Made by a program: the position numbers and the translations under genes. This document shows positions 56,713 through 60,545 of a stretch of DNA of 60,545 bases, piece after piece. The first letter of the stretch is position 1. The number at the start of each line of letters is the position of its first letter. The stretch spans positions 1 to 60,545 of the forward strand of contig JAGPVP010000065.1 of assembly GCA_018066965.1 (NCBI GenBank), read 5' to 3'. The stretch comes from Zhongshania sp. (GTDB lineage Bacteria > Pseudomonadota > Gammaproteobacteria > Pseudomonadales > Spongiibacteraceae). The notes below the pieces were generated by a model. The model was not told the origin of the DNA. It searched no databases and was given only the letters and a program-made list of their open reading frames with translations.

Positions 56713-56728
56713 AGCAATCCTCATGCCA
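56713..56728 (-). promoter_or_regulatory. Candidate sigma-54 promoter of orf61-flrC-fliE operon
   Basis: On the minus strand TGGCATG-AGGA-TTGCT fits TGGCAYR-N4-TTGCW exactly, with GG and GC 10 bases apart. Transcription would start near 56702, 26 bases before orf61. FleQ, encoded just upstream, is the expected activator. Confidence 0.8.
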
Positions 56729-56969
56729 CCAAATAAAAACTATTAAATACAATTACTTATGAATATTTTTATATTATGTGACGGAATTTTGGCGGGCGTT
56801 TTTTGGCACTGATTATCGAGATTAAAGGGAGGGTCACACGAATTTATACTTACCAAAATAAATAGGCTAATATAAAATGTTAGATTAAATAATTATGAGT
56901 TTATTATAGCTTTATAGAAGGGAATAAATTTTATAAAGGAATACTATGTAATGCCGCCCTAACGCGGCA

Positions 56970-58079
56970 TTACAACACGCCTAGCTTTTTCATTTTCTCA
57001 GCCAAGGTGGTACGTTGCAGCCCAAGCAACTGCGCCGCACGGGTAATAACACCCTCTTCTTTGCGCAGTGCTTCAGAAATAAACCACTGCTCAATATCTT
57101 GCAAATAAGATTTTAGATCAATGCCTTCTGCGGGCAATGGTGGTTTGCCATTACTCGGCTCTACCGACAACGCCACTTCAACATCGTCCTCACAAGGACG
57201 CGCCAGCAACGCAGTCATTAATGCGTCTTGACCTTCACGCTCTTGATCAACCTCAAATTCGACCATGCCCATAGAACGAAACTGCTTAGGTAAATCATTC
57301 ATGCTTACCAATTTTCCGGCATGAGTGATTGCCAAACGTTCCATTAAATTTTCTAACTCGCGGATATTACCAGGCCAGCCATACAGTTTTAGAGCACGCA
57401 TGGCGCTGGCTGAAAATCGTGGAGTACGCATTCCTTTGGCTTCGAGTCTTTCCATAAACAGCGACATCAATGTTGCTACATCTTCGGTGTGCTCTCTTAA
57501 GGCAGGAACCTCGATAGGAAAAACATCTAAGCGATAAAACAAGTCTTCGCGGAACGTACCCTCTTTAACCATCTCTTCAAGATTGCGATGGGTAGCCGCC
57601 AAAATGCGAACATTACAGTGTTTAGTGTCGTTACTACCAACGCGCTCAAAGCAGCGCTCTTGTAATACCCGCAGCAATTTAACCTGCATAGGCAGGCTCA
57701 TATCGCCAATTTCATCTAGGAATAGTGTGCCACCTTCTGCCAGTTCAAAACGCCCTTGGCGAGTTGCAATAGCGCCGGTGAAGGCCCCTTTCTCGTGGCC
57801 AAATAATTCGCTTTCTAATAAATCAGCAGGAATCGCGCCGCAATTAACGGGAACAAAAGCTTTGCCGGCGCGAGGAGAGGCATTATGAATACGCCGCGCA
57901 ACCACTTCTTTACCGCTGCCAGACTCACCGCGAATCAGTACCAAGGTGTCGAATGTCGATACCTGAGAAATCAACTCGTCAAGATCGCGCATTGCTGCTG
58001 ACTCCATTGTCTTCTTGGCAACCAAATCATAGCCATCAGAGATCAATTTATTATTCTGTTGCATTGAAGGTCCGCTCAT
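56970..58079 (-). CDS. fleQ: Flagellar master regulator FleQ/FlrA, lacking the N-terminal domain
   Basis: A 369-residue sigma-54 enhancer-binding protein at the top of the flagellar hierarchy. Walker A GESGSGKEVVARR is near 50, GAFTGA near 103, Walker B LFLDEIGDM near 125 and the R-finger region WPGNIRELENLMERL near 237. The C-terminus ITRAAQLLGLQRTTLAEKMKKLGVL is the FleQ-type helix-turn-helix. Pseudomonas FleQ is about 490 residues, and the difference is its degenerate receiver-like N-terminal domain, missing here. The 236 bases upstream contain no in-frame coding extension. Confidence 0.9.
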   Translation of the reverse strand: MSGPSMQQNNKLISDGYDLVAKKTMESAAMRDLDELISQVSTFDTLVLIRGESGSGKEVVARRIHNASPRAGKAFVPVNCGAIPADLLESELFGHEKGAFTGAIATRQGRFELAEGGTLFLDEIGDMSLPMQVKLLRVLQERCFERVGSNDTKHCNVRILAATHRNLEEMVKEGTFREDLFYRLDVFPIEVPALREHTEDVATLMSLFMERLEAKGMRTPRFSASAMRALKLYGWPGNIRELENLMERLAITHAGKLVSMNDLPKQFRSMGMVEFEVDQEREGQDALMTALLARPCEDDVEVALSVEPSNGKPPLPAEGIDLKSYLQDIEQWFISEALRKEEGVITRAAQLLGLQRTTLAEKMKKLGVL

Positions 58080-58217
58080 TCAATGAAAATAGCGCCCGGC
58101 AATAGATATAAAAACAATATTGCTGAATAGGCTCATAAGCAACGTCGCGATATCACTACGCATTGCTAATGTCCCTATCATGCAAAACATTGGGGGGGGA
58201 TGTGTATACGTGGATGT

Positions 58218-58276
58218 CCTAGGTTTTCATCAGGCCGTAATGCAAAAATGGCCCATGAAGCAGCTAAAAACCTAGG
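58218..58276. repeat. Inverted repeat in the fleQ leader
   Basis: CCTAGGTTTT (58218-58227) is exactly inverted at 58267-58276, with 39 bases between, in the gap between fliT and fleQ. It could be an operator for control of fleQ or a looped RNA structure in the fleQ leader. The function is unknown. Confidence 0.45.
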
Positions 58277-58315
58277 CGAAAAGCTTAGAAGGCACTATCA
58301 CTTACATACGGTAGC

Positions 58316-58660
58316 TTAAATACTGTTACTTAAATAGCGATCAACATTGCGCGTATTACGGCGAGAATTGCTCGCCTCTTGGGTCAAACCGCCGCGCTGG
58401 CGGTACAACAGGTCACTGACCAACTGATCGACCGCGAGTATATTCTCAATAACACTGGCTACTTCACTACTCTCATTTGGCGTGCACGGGGTAGCAAAAA
58501 AATCGTCCATTAATTCTCGGCGTCGACGCTGCTCACTAAGCGCACCGGCCCAGTCACTGCTCTCGGCAAGTTCACGAATTTTTTCAGTCAAGCCCATAAG
58601 CGCCTGTAAGCTGCGCTGCCTAGCATTAAGTGCGGTAGATATATATTCAATATTATTCAT
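58316..58660 (-). CDS. fliT: FliT-like flagellar chaperone
   Basis: A 114-residue helical protein following fliS, the usual place of the FliD chaperone FliT. The sequence is only loosely conserved: the N-terminal helix (ARQRSLQALMGLTEKIRELAESSDWAGALSEQRRRRELM) has the FliT pattern of charged helices with a central Trp. The assignment leans on context (fliD-fliS-fliT). It is 78 bases after fliS. Confidence 0.7.
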   Translation of the reverse strand: MNNIEYISTALNARQRSLQALMGLTEKIRELAESSDWAGALSEQRRRRELMDDFFATPCTPNESSEVASVIENILAVDQLVSDLLYRQRGGLTQEASNSRRNTRNVDRYLSNSI

Positions 58661-58738
58661 TAGTCACCTTAAAAATTGCCCTGCCCGCAGCCTGCGTGCC
58701 GCGGACAAAGCAAAGTCACTACACCCATAAGCTCAGTA

Positions 58739-59176
58739 CTACATTGACCGAGCACCTAACGCTTCACCAGACGATTCAGCACTTTGCAAGTTGTTTGGGA
58801 TGGCATCCCATGCCTCTTTCAACTCTCTTAATAGCGATGAAACTTCGTCTAAACCTGCAACATCATTGTTGATATTGGCCAGTAAAAGTCGGCGGTTCAT
58901 ATAATCGTATAAATTTTCAAGATTATCGCTCATCGCGGGATCAATATTGTGATCTAGACTCATTCGCAAACCGTCGATAATCGACATGGTGCGGTTTACC
59001 GCATTGACCTTTTGCGGTACTTCGCGACGTTGCATGTGGCCTTTAGCAATCGCGAGACGATCAAGTGCGCCATCCATTAAAAGCTGAATTAAGCGGTGCG
59101 GACTTGCTGCCGACACCCTAGATTGAGCCCCTACCGATGCGTATGCTTGAGTTGCTCTACCTGCTGAATAGCTCAT
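58739..59176 (-). CDS. fliS: Flagellin export chaperone FliS
   Basis: A 145-residue four-helix chaperone that keeps flagellin unfolded for export. The N-terminus YASVGAQSRVSAASPHRLIQLLMDGALDRLAIAKGHM and the MNRRLLLANINNDVAGLDEVSSLLRELKEAWDAI end are typical. A ribosome-binding site (AAGAGGA) is preceded by a 7-bp hairpin (GATAAGC/GCTTATC, 59190-59209), which may affect translation. Confidence 0.93.
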   Translation of the reverse strand: MSYSAGRATQAYASVGAQSRVSAASPHRLIQLLMDGALDRLAIAKGHMQRREVPQKVNAVNRTMSIIDGLRMSLDHNIDPAMSDNLENLYDYMNRRLLLANINNDVAGLDEVSSLLRELKEAWDAIPNNLQSAESSGEALGARSM

Positions 59177-59189
59177 GTTATTTCCTCTT

Positions 59190-59209
59190 GATAAGCCTCG
59201 TTGCTTATC
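59190..59209 (-). promoter_or_regulatory. Hairpin in front of fliS
   Basis: GATAAGC (59190-59196) and GCTTATC (59203-59209) form a 7-bp stem with a 6-base loop, ending about 14 bases before the fliS ATG and leaving the ribosome-binding site free. It has no T-run, so it is not a clear terminator. Confidence 0.35.
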
Positions 59210-59279
59210 CTAATTGACGACTTTTCAGTGGTTTTCTTTAGCCTTATCTCAAGGTATTTATACGTATACAGCGGTAAAT

Positions 59280-60545
59280 CTAAGAGCTTTTGTAAACTGA
59301 GCCGGGCAAATTGGCTAACTGCTCGGTAAGAAATGTACCCGTGCTGTTTAGCTGCCCCAGCAAGCTGTCTAAAGCGCTAAACTGCGCTTTATAGCGAGCT
59401 TCGATACTCGCTATTCGCAAATCTAAAGCCTCGCGCTGCTGAGTAATACGAGTCACTTGCTGAGACAAGCTCTCCGTGCGGCTCGCCAATATGCCACCAC
59501 TGGCGGTAAGTCCGCTGATCACACTATCTAACCTAGTAGCATAACCATTCTCACTGGAGAATATGCCGCTAAGACTGTCAAAATCAGAGGCGATAATATC
59601 CGCCAACTTACTAGAATCAATGACTAACTTGCCTTTATCGCCGGTGGTTACGCCAATTTCAGACAGAGAATCCAATTCATTATCAAGTCCGCTAACAATA
59701 GTCCCCATTTCCTGCCTAAGCGTGTTTGCAACGCTTCGCACGGAGGAATCCCCCTGCAGTAATCCTGCGGTTTTTGCCGTTGGATTGTATGCGGTAAGGT
59801 CGTTAATGGTTGTCATTAAGGTATTGTAGTTAGTAACAAAACTTTCTACGGCTTTTTTAACGACTGCCGTGTCTTGCTTAACCGTGAGACTAAACACATC
59901 CCCCGGTGAGGCCTTAAGCAGATCAAACGTAACGCCTTCAATCATGCCTTCAATTTTGTTATTCGCACTGGTTTGAGTAAAGCCATCAACAAGAATACGG
60001 GAATCTAGCGCCGCATTTTTTTCGACCATACTACTTAGCTGGGTTGCTAACCCCGTATCAAAGGCCAGCTGACTTAGGTCACCACTCGCGCCGTTAACTG
60101 CACTAATATTAATCGCGTTTCCAAGGCCCGACTTAGTCGCCGAGAAAACCAAATGGGCGCCATCTTGATCATTTACGATAGACGCACTGACCCCGCTATT
60201 ATCTTCCGCAGCGTTAATGGCGTCGCGGATTGCAGTAAGCGAATCCTCGCCTTCAGCGACGGTAATCGTAAATGCTTCGCCATTCACACTTATGCTCAGC
60301 TCACCGCTACCAACGCTGGTATCACTGTCGGTGTATGCCTGAGACGCAATTTTATGGCTGGCTGCCAGCTGTTCAACTTGTACTGAGTAATTACCCGCAA
60401 CCGCAGTGCCAGACGTAGTAGCAGAAAACATAGTCGGATCAGATATCACCGCCGTATGCTTGGTGAACGTGGCGGAATTTTTAAGGGTACTGAGGCTAGA
60501 CTGGAAATTGGTGAGTGCAGATTTTAAGGAGCCAAATGCCGACAA
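59280..60545 (-). CDS. fliD: Flagellar filament cap protein FliD (N-terminus outside the window)
   Basis: At least 421 residues; the frame runs off the right edge. Typical FliD proteins have about 45 more N-terminal residues before LSAFGSLKSALTNFQSSLSTL, so the gene starts outside the window. The FliD_N domain occupies the first 100 residues here and the FliD_C domain the C-terminal half (GLLQGDSSVRSVANTLRQEM, SEIGVTTGDKGKLVIDSSKL). A C-terminal coiled coil is present (LSQQVTRITQQREALDLRIASIEARYKAQFSALD). FliD caps the growing filament and promotes flagellin polymerisation. Confidence 0.94.
   Translation of the reverse strand: MSAFGSLKSALTNFQSSLSTLKNSATFTKHTAVISDPTMFSATTSGTAVAGNYSVQVEQLAASHKIASQAYTDSDTSVGSGELSISVNGEAFTITVAEGEDSLTAIRDAINAAEDNSGVSASIVNDQDGAHLVFSATKSGLGNAINISAVNGASGDLSQLAFDTGLATQLSSMVEKNAALDSRILVDGFTQTSANNKIEGMIEGVTFDLLKASPGDVFSLTVKQDTAVVKKAVESFVTNYNTLMTTINDLTAYNPTAKTAGLLQGDSSVRSVANTLRQEMGTIVSGLDNELDSLSEIGVTTGDKGKLVIDSSKLADIIASDFDSLSGIFSSENGYATRLDSVISGLTASGGILASRTESLSQQVTRITQQREALDLRIASIEARYKAQFSALDSLLGQLNSTGTFLTEQLANLPGSVYKSS

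Noticed and set aside
58240..58256. Sigma-54 promoter before fleQ (GGGCCATTTTTGCA on minus)
   Set aside because: The GG and GC elements are not 10 bases apart.
59220..59260. FliA-type promoter (TAAA-N15-GTCGTCAA) before fliS
   Set aside because: Only five of eight -10 bases match the GCCGATAA consensus; too weak to list.

Overview
The window is a chromosomal segment of a polarly flagellated, heterotrophic gammaproteobacterium. The evidence is the gammaproteobacterial gene set (ppsA/ppsR, cysB, thrH, pabB, alr, xthA) and a Pseudomonas/Vibrio-type polar flagellar cluster with fleQ, flrC, flhF, fleN and fliA. A propionyl-CoA to methylmalonyl-CoA pathway and a TonB-dependent thiamine uptake operon fit a marine lineage related to Cellvibrionales/Spongiibacteraceae; this placement is inference from gene content only. 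No rRNA, tRNA or CRISPR array was seen.

Layout. (1) 1-1650: an integron gene-cassette array on the + strand, with three attC sites and three or four small unknown genes; no integrase is visible at this end. (2) 1822-8190: ppsA and its divergent regulator ppsR, a patatin-like lipase, and an exported DUF255 thioredoxin-fold protein. (3) 8202-17162, minus strand: thioesterase, meaB, methylmalonyl-CoA mutase, methylmalonyl-CoA epimerase, an unusually large biotin carboxylase/biotin carrier fusion and a carboxyltransferase. Together these convert propionyl-CoA to succinyl-CoA. (4) 17457-28075: housekeeping and amino-acid genes (pabB, thrH, cysB, 5'-nucleotidase, serine protease, alr, alanine symporter, D-cysteine desulfhydrase-like enzyme, yajC, xthA), with a small inverted-repeat element between thrH and cysB. 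(5) 28373-31079: SnoaL-like protein, acyl-CoA ligase and a YkvA-like protein. (6) 31197-31896: a second integron remnant, made of a truncated intI, an attI region and one cassette with its attC, facing the opposite way to the array in region 1. (7) 31938-36063: thiamine salvage operon under a TPP riboswitch (TonB receptor, YkoF-like protein, PnuT-like permease, kinase). (8) 36188-36734: yefM-yoeB toxin-antitoxin pair with a paired-palindrome operator. (9) 36788-60545: flagellar cluster running fliD(partial)-fliS-fliT-fleQ-orf61-flrC-fliEFGHIJ-fliK-fliLMNOPQR-flhB-flhA-flhF-fleN-fliA-DUF2802, all on the minus strand.

The flagellar cluster has four sequences with -24/-12 (sigma-54) spacing, upstream of orf61-flrC-fliE, fliK, fliL and flhA. 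This fits FleQ and FlrC acting as the sigma-54 activators of a tiered hierarchy. Both activators lack the N-terminal receiver-type domain found in the Pseudomonas and Vibrio proteins. The place of the sensor kinase gene fleS/flrB is taken by a 61-codon gene of unknown function. The chemotaxis genes that often lie between fliA and the DUF2802 gene are absent here.

The two integron remnants and the modified flagellar regulatory unit are the most noteworthy parts of the window.
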